Assembly: GCA_013396755.1 (NCBI GenBank)
Contig: VWZF01001805.1
Coordinates: 379,184-443,183 of the forward strand
DNA length: 64,000 nt
Direction: 5' to 3'
From: Sclerurus mexicanus
Taxonomy: Eukaryota > Chordata > Aves > Passeriformes > Furnariidae
The notes beneath the pieces are model-generated. The model searched no databases. It was not told the DNA's origin and saw nothing but the letters and a program-made list of their open reading frames with translations. A program made the translations under genes and the position numbers. Positions 45,901-50,496 of the stretch are shown here, in pieces. Every line of letters begins with the position of its first letter. The stretch's first letter is position 1.

Positions 45901-46575
45901 AGGGCTCACAGGCTTTGCTGGTGCATCCATCTGATGTCTCCCTCCATCACTCCAGGGCCAAGTTGTCCACCTTGGGGAAGAGATGAGCAGGGTTTTCCCA
46001 CTGGTGGCAGCTGAAGCCTTGTGGATTTTGGTCTTTTTGTGCTTGTAGAACCAGTTCCTTTCTTCATCGTTGTCTCTGAAACAGAACCACTGCTTCCATG
46101 AGGCGTTACAGGATTGCTGAAGTCACAGATTTGGTGTTGGCCTGGGTTTGGGGTTCACCCTCCATTGAACAATGTTTTCTTCTTTTCCCCACATGCAAGT
46201 TGCCTTCTTGCTAGTGTTAGGCAGGTCCCTGGTGTTACTGCAACCCCTTGGAGGTCCCAAGGGGTCTGTCTGTGGCGTGGCACCACTCAGAGCCATGTCC
46301 TCCTCCTTGCATGTCTTTCGGCCCTTCCTGGCCCCTCTAGGGACAAGAACAAACATGCGCCGCTTCCCATTTGGGCCACATCCCCATGCCCTGATGCCGT
46401 CCAAGAGCCAGCGGGCAACAAGGAGCCGCTTCGGGCAGGTGGGCGTCTCCTCACCCTCTCTTCTCCCCTCTCTCCTTAGATTTTAGCTGCATTGGAGAAG
46501 GACGAGCAGGCCCGGAGGCAGCGACTGAGGAGTAAGCTGGAGCAGGCGATCGACACAATGGCCTTAAGCAGCTGA
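734..46575 (+). CDS. PLXNA1: Plexin-A1, 3' two-thirds of the gene (23 exons, C-terminal 1191 residues)
   Basis: Plexin-A1 is a single-pass plasma-membrane receptor that, with neuropilins, transduces class 3 semaphorin (and Sema6) signals for axon guidance and cell migration. Spliced from the sequence, 23 GT-AG exons give 3576 nt in one open frame ending in TGA. Window residues: IPT2 1-99, PSI3 ~100-160, IPT3 ~161-255, IPT4 ~256-345, IPT5 ~346-440, IPT6 ~441-530, transmembrane helix ~539-561, basic juxtamembrane stretch and coiled coil ~562-625, first GAP segment ~640-798, Rho-binding domain ~799-905, second GAP segment ~906-1160, C-terminal tail to 1191. GAP arginines are at 726, 727 and 1043. 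With an offset of about 705 these fall where mammalian plexin-A1 has its catalytic arginines, so no exon is missing or frameshifted. The C terminus KLEQAIDTMALSS separates it from plexins A2-A4. The sema domain and start codon lie outside the window. Paralogue identity comes from remembered family sequences, not a search. Confidence 0.95.
935..9988 (+). other. PLXNA1: PLXNA1 intron, 9.05 kb, no gene seen
   Basis: This is the longest intron in the window. Donor GTGAGT at 935, acceptor CAG ending at 9988. Many chance reading frames occur because the DNA is GC-rich. The longest (8292-8882, +) has no domain, motif or signal that I recognise. AT-rich patches lie near 4030-4440 and 4800-4870. No tRNA, snoRNA or clear transposon was noticed. 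Confidence 0.85.
9989..10085 (+). CDS. PLXNA1: PLXNA1 exon: IPT2 domain, last part
   Basis: 32 codons plus one base (phase 0 in, phase 1 out), reading YFYEGNDISDLPVNLSVVWN and then the NIQ that leads to PSI3. This is one of the most conserved stretches of the plexin-A ectodomain. It carries an NLS glycosylation sequon. Acceptor TGCAG, donor GTGAGT. Confidence 0.95.
10417..10607 (+). CDS. PLXNA1: PLXNA1 exon: PSI3 cysteine-rich domain
   Basis: 191 nt (phase 1 in, 0 out) encoding the third plexin-semaphorin-integrin module. Cysteines occur in the family spacing: YKC, ESC-GLC, FEC-GWC, RRC, QHC, SRC. The preceding intron (10086-10416) is 331 bp and featureless. The donor is AAG|GTATGT. Confidence 0.95.
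10608..14149 (+). other. PLXNA1: PLXNA1 intron, 3.5 kb
   Basis: This intron separates PSI3 from IPT3. No gene is visible. The 12360-12560 stretch has a mixed composition and a clean AT-rich end (TTTAACACTCATTTAG) and could be conserved, but this is only an impression. Other reading frames are shadows of GC-rich DNA. Confidence 0.8.
14150..14301 (+). CDS. PLXNA1: PLXNA1 exon: IPT3 domain, first part
   Basis: 152 nt (phase 0 in, 2 out): LFPETGPRQGGTRLTITGEN and onward to SEYISAEQ. The P..GP..GGT.LTI.G.NL pattern is the typical start of an IPT/TIG immunoglobulin-like fold. The donor is CA|GTAAGT. Confidence 0.95.
14616..14736 (+). CDS. PLXNA1: PLXNA1 exon: IPT3 domain, last part
   Basis: 121 nt (phase 2 in, 0 out): IVCEIGDASSSKVHEARVEV and onward to SPKSFTFV, the closing strands of IPT3 with the conserved VCEI cysteine. 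The preceding intron is 314 bp (14302-14615) and the following one 345 bp (14737-15081). Both are featureless. Confidence 0.95.
15082..15218 (+). CDS. PLXNA1: PLXNA1 exon: IPT4 domain, first part
   Basis: 137 nt (phase 0 in, 2 out): TPTFSRVVPARGPLSGGTWI, then EGSHLNAGSNVSVTIGGRPC. It shows the GP.SGGTW IPT opening and one NVS sequon. The donor TG|GTGAGA splits a Trp codon. Confidence 0.95.
15219..15780 (+). other. PLXNA1: PLXNA1 intron, 562 bp, with an AT-rich patch and hairpin
   Basis: No gene. An AT-rich stretch (15455-15535) carries TAATTACT and TTTAAATATT. Next to it is a perfect 7-bp inverted repeat GCTGCTG/CAGCAGC (15536-15542 and 15547-15553, loop TTTG). A long polypyrimidine run (15600-15660) follows. 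Regulatory function is a guess. Confidence 0.6.
15781..15948 (+). CDS. PLXNA1: PLXNA1 exon: end of IPT4 and start of IPT5
   Basis: 168 nt (phase 2 in, 2 out): RSARE, then IRCRTPPGHTPG, NINRAEL, VKYNYTEDPTIQKIDPEWSI. The REIRC cysteine closes IPT4, and DPEWSINSGGT opens IPT5. One NYT sequon. The donor AG|GTGAAT splits a Ser codon. Confidence 0.95.
15949..16828 (+). other. PLXNA1: PLXNA1 intron, 880 bp
   Basis: No gene. An AT-rich island at 16170-16270 contains CCCATTGG and a forkhead-type TGTTTAC (16242-16248). The remainder is unremarkable intron ending in the CTCTAG acceptor. Confidence 0.7.
16829..16922 (+). CDS. PLXNA1: PLXNA1 exon: IPT5 domain, middle
   Basis: 94 nt (phase 2 in, 0 out): GGTLLTVTGTNLATIKEPRI, then RAKYCSSEREN. 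This is the GGT.LTVTGTNL signature of IPT5. A cysteine appears in KYCSSEREN where I remember KYGGIEREN in human, so a small local difference is likely. The donor is AAC|GTAAGT. Confidence 0.94.
17371..17610 (+). CDS. PLXNA1: PLXNA1 exon: end of IPT5 and start of IPT6
   Basis: 240 nt, exactly 80 codons, phase 0 at both ends: NCTVYNDTTMVCYAPSIDNP, PPELGDRPDEIGFVMDNV, then FEPLSPTGMLELKPSSPLIL. It carries NCT, NDT and NTT sequons. The preceding intron (16923-17370, 448 bp) holds nothing notable. Skipping this exon would keep the frame. Confidence 0.95.
17790..17933 (+). CDS. PLXNA1: PLXNA1 exon: IPT6 domain, middle
   Basis: 144 nt, 48 codons, phase 0 at both ends: GRNLLPPAAGNSRLNYTVLI, then TPCTLTVSETQLLCESPNLT. 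The acceptor is the less common AAG (CTCAAAG|GGT), fixed by the frame and by the GRNLLP sequence. It has NYT and NLT sequons. The preceding intron (17611-17789) is the shortest in the window, 179 bp. Confidence 0.94.
17934..18660 (+). other. PLXNA1: PLXNA1 intron, 727 bp
   Basis: Plain intron between the two IPT6 exons. GTAAGT donor and GTGCAG acceptor. No gene or repeat seen. Confidence 0.85.
18661..18895 (+). CDS. PLXNA1: PLXNA1 exon: transmembrane helix and juxtamembrane coiled coil
   Basis: 235 nt (phase 0 in, 1 out). It finishes IPT6 (AGGFEFSPGTLQIYSDSL), then encodes the only membrane span: PAIIGIGGGGGLLLLIIIIV followed by LIAY. The glycine run gives small-xxx-small packing motifs in the outer half of the helix. 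The stop-transfer sequence KRKSRDADRTLKR follows. The heptad-like RLQLQMDNLESRVALECKE starts the juxtamembrane coiled coil that controls plexin dimerisation. In plexin-A receptors the KRK stretch has been implicated in FARP2 interaction. The donor is G|GTAAGG. Confidence 0.96.
18896..20240 (+). other. PLXNA1: PLXNA1 intron, 1.35 kb
   Basis: No gene. Short AT-rich stretches lie near 19180-19215 and 19450-19480, in otherwise balanced DNA. It ends in CACCCTAG. Confidence 0.8.
20241..20383 (+). CDS. PLXNA1: PLXNA1 exon: juxtamembrane segment leading into the GAP domain
   Basis: 143 nt (phase 1 in, 0 out): FAELQTDINELTNDLDGAGI, then PFLDYRTYAMRVLFPG and EDHPVLKEME. This is the region linking coiled coil and GAP, nearly invariant in plexin-As. 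The donor GAG|GTGTGG is a weak match to consensus. Read-through would reach a stop at 20501-20503. Confidence 0.95.
20570..20690. promoter_or_regulatory. Candidate intronic regulatory element (ATTAATATC repeats)
   Basis: ATTAATATC occurs at 20582-20590 and again at 20600-20608, 18 bp apart on the same strand. TGCTGCTGTCATTTTCTGCA and TTTATTCAATTGGGTTTG follow. This AT-rich island sits in GC-richer intron, which is typical of conserved developmental enhancers. Function and conservation are not shown by the sequence. Confidence 0.3.
20920..21015. promoter_or_regulatory. Candidate intronic element with three homeodomain-type cores
   Basis: TAATTA at 20930-20935, TAATTG at 20972-20977 and TAATTA at 21003-21008 lie within 80 bp, separated by unique sequence. 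The spacing suggests a regulatory cluster, but TAATTA cores are common by chance. Confidence 0.28.
23518..23774 (+). CDS. PLXNA1: PLXNA1 exon: first GAP segment with first catalytic arginine
   Basis: 257 nt (phase 0 in, 2 out): VQANVEKSLTLFGQLLNKKH, TFIRTLEAQRSFSMRDRG, NVASLIMTALQGEMEYATG, then SDLIEKNLESKNHPKLLLR. It encodes the N-terminal half of the RasGAP-like fold that acts on Rap/R-Ras GTP. The first Arg of the conserved arginine pair is the CGG codon 23770-23772. The second Arg codon is split between this exon (AG) and the next (A). Confidence 0.96.
24636..24667. repeat. Two perfect copies of a 16-bp unit
   Basis: The unit GGGCTGGCATGTCACC is present twice head to tail (24636-24651 and 24652-24667). 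It is a small intronic tandem duplication, probably length-polymorphic. Confidence 0.9.
25310..25540. promoter_or_regulatory. Candidate intronic element with OTX/PITX-type sites
   Basis: TTTGATTAG, GGATTA (25404-25409) and the near-palindrome GGATAATCC (25456-25464) occur with TTACTTATTTATTTTG in an otherwise G/C-balanced stretch. K50-homeodomain proteins bind GGATTA-like sites. This is a composition-based guess without any conservation data. Confidence 0.28.
27755..27821 (+). CDS. PLXNA1: PLXNA1 exon: GAP segment after the catalytic arginines
   Basis: 67 nt (phase 2 in, 0 out): it completes the second Arg, then [20 protein letters not shown] and LK. This is the helix after the arginine pair in the plexin GAP. 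The donor is AAG|GTGAGT. Confidence 0.96.
29600..29740 (+). mobile_element. Possible decayed CR1-like LINE 3' fragment
   Basis: The stretch from CCCCAGAAAGTGGTTGAAAC through CCCCATTGCTTGAGTCACTT to GACTGGAAGAGACTTGAGGA resembles the sauropsid CR1 3' region in which a 'gtggtggaatccccatc' phrase is followed by 'agactggat...'. The resemblance is from memory, interrupted, and lacks a terminal microsatellite-like repeat. It could be chance. RepeatMasker would decide. Confidence 0.35.
31480..31580. promoter_or_regulatory. Candidate intronic enhancer (E-boxes plus POU/homeodomain-like sites)
   Basis: CAGCTG (31487-31492), TTTAATTACC (from 31498), octamer-like ATGCTAAT (31511-31518) and CATATG (31532-31537) fall within 50 bp. 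Such mixtures of bHLH and POU/homeodomain sites are common in neural enhancers. Function is inferred only. Confidence 0.3.
32668..32814 (+). CDS. PLXNA1: PLXNA1 exon: end of the first GAP segment
   Basis: 147 nt, 49 codons, phase 0 at both ends: [40 protein letters not shown], then RQQIDYKML. This is the linker region entering the Rho-binding domain. The donor CTG|GTTAGT is weak at position +3. YKML is followed in the next exon by TLNC, matching YKTLTLNC in the family. Confidence 0.95.
32815..33656 (+). other. PLXNA1: PLXNA1 intron, 842 bp
   Basis: Plain intron. GTTAGT donor, GTACAG acceptor. No gene or obvious repeat. Confidence 0.85.
33657..33816 (+). CDS. PLXNA1: PLXNA1 exon: Rho-GTPase-binding domain, first part
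   Basis: 160 nt (phase 0 in, 1 out): TLNCVNPENENAPEIPVKVL, NCDTITQVKEKLLDAVYKGV, then PYSQRPKAGDMDL. This is the start of the ubiquitin-like domain inserted between the two GAP halves. It binds Rac1/Rnd GTPases. The donor is G|GTAAGA. Confidence 0.96.
33817..34330 (+). other. PLXNA1: PLXNA1 intron, 514 bp
   Basis: No gene or repeat recognised. GTAAGA donor, GGACAG acceptor. Confidence 0.85.
34331..34434 (+). CDS. PLXNA1: PLXNA1 exon: Rho-GTPase-binding domain, middle
   Basis: 104 nt (phase 1 in, 0 out): [20 protein letters not shown], then IDNDWKRLNTLAHYQ. Core of the ubiquitin-like fold. The donor is CAG|GTACTG. Confidence 0.96.
34435..34865 (+). other. PLXNA1: PLXNA1 intron, 431 bp
   Basis: Plain intron ending in CCCGCAG. 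Nothing else seen. Confidence 0.85.
34866..34962 (+). CDS. PLXNA1: PLXNA1 exon: end of Rho-binding domain and linker
   Basis: 97 nt (phase 0 in, 1 out): VTDGSSVALVPKQNSAYNIS, then NSSTFTKSLSRY. It closes the ubiquitin-like domain (DGSSVALVPK) and enters a Ser-rich linker. The donor is G|GTAAGT. Confidence 0.95.
34963..35580 (+). other. PLXNA1: PLXNA1 intron, 618 bp
   Basis: No gene or repeat recognised. GTAAGT donor, TTGCAG acceptor. Confidence 0.85.
35581..35771 (+). CDS. PLXNA1: PLXNA1 exon: second GAP segment, first part
   Basis: 191 nt (phase 1 in, 0 out): [40 protein letters not shown], then [20 protein letters not shown]. The WHLV and [14 protein letters not shown] motifs mark re-entry into the GAP fold. 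The donor is AAG|GTATGG. Confidence 0.96.
35772..36657 (+). other. PLXNA1: PLXNA1 intron, 886 bp
   Basis: Plain intron, somewhat T-rich. No gene. CTTCAG acceptor. Confidence 0.85.
36658..36827 (+). CDS. PLXNA1: PLXNA1 exon: second GAP segment, middle
   Basis: 170 nt (phase 0 in, 2 out): [40 protein letters not shown], then HQINDYDVRHTWKSN. One of the most conserved plexin segments. A 219-codon reading frame on the opposite strand (36427-37086) is a shadow of this exon and its flanks. The donor TG|GTAATG splits a Cys codon. Confidence 0.96.
36828..38505 (+). other. PLXNA1: PLXNA1 intron, 1.7 kb, with an AT-rich central stretch
   Basis: No gene. 37470-37800 is AT-rich (TTGCAATTAGC, CATTTTTAAATGG, a short poly-A run at 37632-37640, GCATACTAATGCC) and may be conserved non-coding DNA. 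That is a weak impression only. Confidence 0.7.
38506..38718 (+). CDS. PLXNA1: PLXNA1 exon: second GAP segment with third catalytic arginine
   Basis: 213 nt (phase 2 in, 2 out): [60 protein letters not shown], then DIPNYKSWVER. The Arg of LPLRFW (codon 38516-38518) is the third GAP arginine, equivalent to R1984 of plexin-B1. The donor is AG|GTGAGT. Confidence 0.96.
38719..41764 (+). other. PLXNA1: PLXNA1 intron, 3.0 kb
   Basis: No gene or clear transposon. Reading frames on either strand here are short and unrecognisable. TTTGCAG acceptor. Confidence 0.8.
41765..41915 (+). CDS. PLXNA1: PLXNA1 exon: end of GAP domain
   Basis: 151 nt (phase 2 in, 0 out): [40 protein letters not shown], then YSYITKYKDE. 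These are the final GAP helices. The donor is GAG|GTGAGA. Confidence 0.96.
42855..42879. repeat. Perfect 9-bp inverted repeat
   Basis: TGGTCACCA (42855-42863) and TGGTGACCA (42871-42879) are exact reverse complements around a 7-nt loop. A short hairpin in intronic DNA with no assigned role. Further GACCATG copies follow within 20 bp. Confidence 0.8.
43240..43450. promoter_or_regulatory. Candidate intronic regulatory element with palindromic TAATTA core
   Basis: An AT-rich island containing GGGATTAATAAATC, CATTCATTAAGCACAATTAT and a perfect 8-bp inverted repeat ATGAAAAT/ATTTTCAT (43411-43418 and 43427-43434) that encloses CATAATTA. The texture matches conserved developmental enhancers. Not testable here. 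Confidence 0.35.
44150..44400. promoter_or_regulatory. Candidate intronic regulatory element with TCF/LEF and homeodomain sites
   Basis: It contains ATCAAAGG (44175-44182, TCF/LEF consensus), CTATTAATTATACAA, CCAATTATGCAGCCAATGAA, GGTTAATCAAG and TTTAATTGCAAA. This dense AT-rich, motif-rich stretch stops abruptly where the duplicated block starts. Function is inferred from composition only. Confidence 0.35.
44401..45100 (+). repeat. 700-bp direct duplication, copy A (likely assembly artefact)
   Basis: This block reappears at 45587-46286 with a constant offset of 1186 bases and no indel that I could find. Landmarks at the start, middle (CTGAAGTCAC ending 44940 and 46126) and end coincide, and the translated frames are identical. 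It stops exactly at the N run. Real young duplicates rarely end precisely at a gap, so a false duplication is the simplest reading. Confidence 0.9.
45101..45415. other. Assembly gap, 315 N
   Basis: Unknown sequence of estimated length, in the last PLXNA1 intron, lying directly against the end of duplicate copy A. Reading frames that cross it have no meaning. Confidence 0.99.
45416..45585. other. 170-bp low-complexity filler between gap and copy B
   Basis: It starts with a CT dinucleotide run (45432-45450) and becomes homopolymer-rich A/T sequence (runs of A and T with GGGAGGGG). It is closed by a single undetermined base at 45586. It looks like the poor-quality end of a read or small contig. 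It does not match the left flank of copy A. Confidence 0.7.
45587..46286 (+). repeat. 700-bp direct duplication, copy B
   Basis: Same sequence as 44401-45100. Beyond 46286 it continues smoothly (CTCAGAGCCATGTCC...) into the acceptor of the last coding exon, so copy B is the one physically joined to the gene's 3' end. Copy A is joined to the intron's 5' side. Confidence 0.9.
46480..46575 (+). CDS. PLXNA1: PLXNA1 last coding exon and stop codon
   Basis: 96 nt, phase 0 in: ILAALEKDEQARRQRLRSKL, then EQAIDTMALSS and TGA (46573-46575). A basic, helical C-terminal tail after the GAP domain. The ending DTMALSS is what I remember for plexin-A1, where human has EQVVDTMALSS. Because the exon is small and next to a gap and duplication, automated models could miss it. 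Confidence 0.96.
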   Translation: MLAALEKDEQARRQRLRSKLEQAIDTMALSS

Positions 46576-48109
46576 GAAGGCGGTGGCGGTGCCAGCGCGT
46601 CCCGGGCAGTGGAGGCAGCAGGAGGGAGGGCTGGCCAGCGGCAGCCACGGGCAGAAGACTTTGGGGCTGGGACCGGCTGAACCCGCGGGAGCCACCACGC
46701 CTCCACACGTCTCCCACGAACAAACAAGGAAACCTCGCGCTTTAGCGGAAAAAAAAAACAAACAAATCCCGGCGACAGCAGCAACGTCGACAGAACTCCC
46801 CTGACCCACAGACAAACCCCCCAGTCCAACTGGGATGCAGCAGGGACCTTGCAGAGAGGCGATGCCGGGCAGAGGAGAAGGGGGTTGCCTTGCCCCATGG
46901 ACCTGCTGGGCATCCCTTGCCTGGGCAGAGCCCCATAGCCCACAAAGAAGGAGGGTCGGGACTGCGGGGCTTTCTAGGATGGCGTTTGGATGTTGTTGTT
47001 ACTTTGGTCAAGGGNAATCTCTGAGCTTTGATATTTCTAAAATACGTTCTGTGCCATGTTTTATTTGAATGTTGTTTAGTGCAAAAAAAAGAAATTGAAG
47101 AAAAAAAAAAGGTGGGAGTTTTGTTAGCTGAATAGATGCTGTTATTTAAATGCTGCTGAGTGGTTCTAGAGGTCACAATCAGAGAGGAAGGGAGATCCCA
47201 AGGCTCTTTTTTTTTTTTTTTTCCTGAGGAATTGCTGTGGGATGGTCAGTTTTGTTGAGCTTGTCCTTGTTCTTCCAGTTCGGTGGCCGTGGGGTGGTCT
47301 GGGCAGTGCTGTGCCCCCTGCCTGTCCTGGGATGTTGCAGGGTGGAGGATGGTTCTGGGGGCTTGAGGGCTGCCAGGAGGGCTGATGGAATGCCAGCCTG
47401 GTTTTTTGGGACAGATTCCCTGGCACTGGCGCAGCCTTAACAAAGCCCCTTATTGTTTATTTTTCCCCCATCATTTCTTTGTGCTGATGTAGGGGAAGAG
47501 ACCAGATCCCTGGGGAAAAGGGAGGCAGCTCCTCTGCGTCTCCTCACCAGGATGCCCTCTGGCAAACCCCACTGGGTTACCAGCCCATGGAGGGACTTGG
47601 GATGCTGGCCGCCACAGGGCTGTTGCCCACTCCTCCACCTAGGAAGCCCAGATGTGTGCAGGACCTTCCACCCAAGGCTGATCTTTCTTTCTCTGTCATA
47701 TCCTTCTTTCTCCCCCTTTCTCTTCCTGCTGTCACCCCATCTCCCCTCTGCTGCCTCCGCCCTGACAGGGCTTCATTGGAGACCCGAGGTCTCTCCCTCA
47801 GCTGCCCCCTTTGAAATGTCAGTTCCTTGCGGGTTTGTGCTTTCCAGAGATGAAAAGGTGCTGAATGCTGCCCCAGATGGCAGCAGGTGACCAAAAACTT
47901 CAAAAAAAAATGAGCAAAACCCTTTACTTTTCTGTACTGAGAGCTCCTGTCGCTGCTTAGGCCACAGCACACAGGGCCACACTCTGCCAGGAGCAGGTCA
48001 TTGTCAAAATCCAAGTGGAAAGAAGCCCAGCTGATATCTGTCCATTCCCTTAAATCACAAGTTAAGGAGGGGAGAGGGAGAAATAATGAAGTTTTTAATT
48101 AAAAAAAAT

Positions 48110-48115
48110 AATAAA
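48110..48115 (+). terminator. PLXNA1: Possible proximal poly(A) signal AATAAA
   Basis: AATAAA just before a GT/TA-rich run (48117-48134). Further copies are at 48425-48430 and 50340-50345. Any could give shorter 3' UTRs, but all sit in A-rich DNA where AATAAA arises easily. Confidence 0.3.
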
Positions 48116-50437
48116 AGTGTGTATATATATATGTGGTTACAATCTAATTTTCGTGCCCCAGTGGGGTACTGTATAGTTAACTGAAGGAGAATGGAACCAA
48201 TATAAATACAAGATGAATTTTACACAGCCAGTTAAAACAAAACAAACAACAACTGCGAAAAAAGTAAAATAAGGATACCAAATGGTCTGGAAGGAACTTC
48301 CAAGCCTTTCTCACCATGCAGAACAATCGTTTGAAGCCTGCACATCTCTCATTATGTTGTAGTTTTGTTTGGTTTTGTTTTGTTTTAATAAGGAGGGAAA
48401 GGAGAGAAGATGCTGATTAAAAAAAATAAAGAAAAAAAACAATGACAAAAAACCCCAACCACAACAGCAAAACTATGTTTGAAAAGGAATTAATAATTGT
48501 TTCCCAAACGTACAAACCCTGAGCTGTCGCTGGATTTCTGAGAGCTGTGGGCTGTTGCATGACTGTGCTAGATTTTAGTCTGAGTTGATCTTTTTAAGAA
48601 ACAGAAGAAAAAAACCCATAAAACAAAAAAACTGCAAGTGTTGAATATTAGAGGTTTGTTTAGACCTGTTATCTAATTTTTTTTTGTTTGAAATTAATTT
48701 GTCACTTTCTCGTCCAAAAGAGAAAAAAAAAGAAACAGCAAAAAGAAAGACTTCAGAGGTTCACATCTCAAATGTGGTACTTGGAGAGCCTTAAAGGACA
48801 GCTGTGTGCCCACCTGCCGTATGCCAGGGCCACTTCTGGCTGCCAGCTTCTCCCTCAGTGCTCTGGTGGGACAGGACCCTCTGGGTGCCCCTTGGGGGTC
48901 TTTTGTAGAATTCGCTGCTGTGATGGGGCTGGGGAGTGCCTGTGGCTCCCTTTGGTGAAAGGTTGACCCAAGACGACTTCTTTGTGGCGTTGCTGGCTGT
49001 GTGGCTTTGGTGGAGGTCTTGGAAATTGCCTGGAGGATGGCAGCTGTGTGTTGGTGGCCGCTGTGATGTGGTGGAACCGAAGTGGTTGCCCTGAGGTGTC
49101 CGTCCAGGACTGGCATGGGTCCTACCTGTTGCAGTGGTGAGAGCATTTTGGGGAGTTTTGGTTTCTGTTGAGGGAGCCAAGCACATGGTTTTTATGGTGG
49201 TTGTCTGGGAATGGTGGGCCCTTCCCTGTTGGTGGTTGTAGGGGAAGGAGTTGTGTTTCTAAGAGCATCTCCATGAAAACTTCCTTTTTGACAAAGAAGG
49301 CTGGAAGCACTGTTAATTGCAGAGGGTCTGTTAGCCTGTTGCTTTACCACTAGCAATGTTGTGGGTGCTCCCTTGGCCAGGCTAGAGGGTCAGATGAGTT
49401 TCTTGGCCATGGTGGCACTAAGATTTGGGCAACAGAGAGGCTTCCAGGGAGGTCGTGCCAGGCAGGCTGGCAGTGCCGTGGTGTGGCTGTGCTTTCTGGG
49501 CTCCACTTGTGCTGTGACCTGGCTCTTCCAGCCCCCTGGTGATGCTGAGTGCCCGTAGTGTGGTCCAAGACATTGGATTTCCATTGACTTCCTCCTGGAG
49601 TGCTTTGGGGTGTCTGCCGTTTGCTTCACTGAGGATCCCACAGCACCTCCCCACCCCTGCGGGGTCCCCTTGCTGCCTCTAACAGGGAGGGTGGTGGTGG
49701 TGAAGTGGACATTGCAATTCTGCCCGCAGCCTCTGGCACTTCTTGGTGCTACCTTTGCCTTTCGTGTGATGCCCAGCGTCCTTAATCGTGCCAGGCAGCC
49801 TGCCCGTCCTCCCTCGCCCCAGCCTGGTGAGGGTCACAGCAGGGCTGGCCAAGCCCATCAAACCCTGCCTTGTAACGGAGAAAGGTGGCAAGAAGCTGGG
49901 AAGCATTTGCAGGACTCCTCTTACTGGTGGTTTCACCCATGCCCCAAAATGGGGTGAGACAAAGAAGCATCCCCTGCCCTGAGCCTTTGTTTCCAGGCGC
50001 TCCTGCTCTGCCTGCTGCTGTCAGAGGCAGCTGGACCCTGCAGGCTGATCCCCCACTGCTGCAGCAAGGGGGTCCCTCCCTGCTTACATTGCCTTTTCTC
50101 TTCAGTTTGGGGTTAAAAACAAGTGCAGTTCAGCCTGGAAGTGTCCCCTCAGCAGGAGCCCTGTGTCACCCCCAGGGCTGGCCCCAGCCTGGGGACAGGG
50201 GGATGGGTGGCAGGAATCCCCTGGGCTCACCCGCTCCCGACCAAAGCGCACAAGATGTCCTTTAAGAAAGCAAGGGGAAACCTAAGGCGGACCCGGCGAG
50301 AGGCAGAGAATTCTAGTAGTTTTAAAACATTAAATGGGGAATAAAAAAATGAAACTCCGGAGTCCTGATTCCCTTTCTGTGATTGTTTCAGACTTGAAGC
50401 AACAGGCCAGCGCGGCTGGTCGAGCGCCCTTTGATCG

Positions 50438-50445
50438 TGTAAATA
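50438..50445 (+). promoter_or_regulatory. PLXNA1: Pumilio-type site UGUAAAUA
   Basis: An exact match to the UGUANAUA consensus bound by PUM proteins, 49 bases upstream of a second identical site. Near the end of the 3' UTR. Confidence 0.5.
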
Positions 50446-50486
50446 TCCTGCTATTTCCTATTTTAATGTTCTTCAGATTTAGTACT

Positions 50487-50494
50487 TGTAAATA
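50487..50494 (+). promoter_or_regulatory. PLXNA1: Pumilio-type site UGUAAAUA overlapping the poly(A) signal
   Basis: Exact UGUANAUA match whose last four bases are the first four of the AATAAA signal at 50491-50496. Binding by PUM could compete with the cleavage machinery, but no function is shown. Confidence 0.45.
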
Positions 50495-50496
50495 AA
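50491..50496 (+). terminator. PLXNA1: Main poly(A) signal of PLXNA1
   Basis: AATAAA followed by a plausible cleavage zone (50508-50525) and a strongly GT-rich stretch (50533-50566, GGTGTTTTGCTGTGTTTTTG) of the kind bound by CstF. This is the best 3' end in the window. Confidence 0.8.

Larger units (their letters stand above)
41916..46479 (+). other. PLXNA1: PLXNA1 last intron, 4.6 kb as assembled, containing a gap and duplication
   Basis: Donor GTGAGA at 41916, acceptor TCCTTAG ending at 46479. It holds a 9-bp inverted repeat (42855-42879), two AT-rich candidate elements (43240-43450 and 44150-44400), and the duplicated 700-bp block with 315 N's between copies. The true intron may be about 1.2 kb shorter if one copy and the filler are artefacts. 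Confidence 0.85.

Noticed and set aside
44402..45986. Identical 132-codon frames in both duplicate copies as a possible duplicated gene
   Set aside because: The frame is not protein-like, lies in an intron, and is duplicated only because the whole 700-bp block is repeated, probably by misassembly.
46476..46943. 155-codon minus-strand frame over the last exon and 3' UTR
   Set aside because: It is antisense to the conserved plexin terminus and GC-rich UTR. No independent support.
48117..48134. GT/TA run as a Z-DNA or promoter element
   Set aside because: A short dinucleotide run in a 3' UTR. Nothing supports a promoter there.
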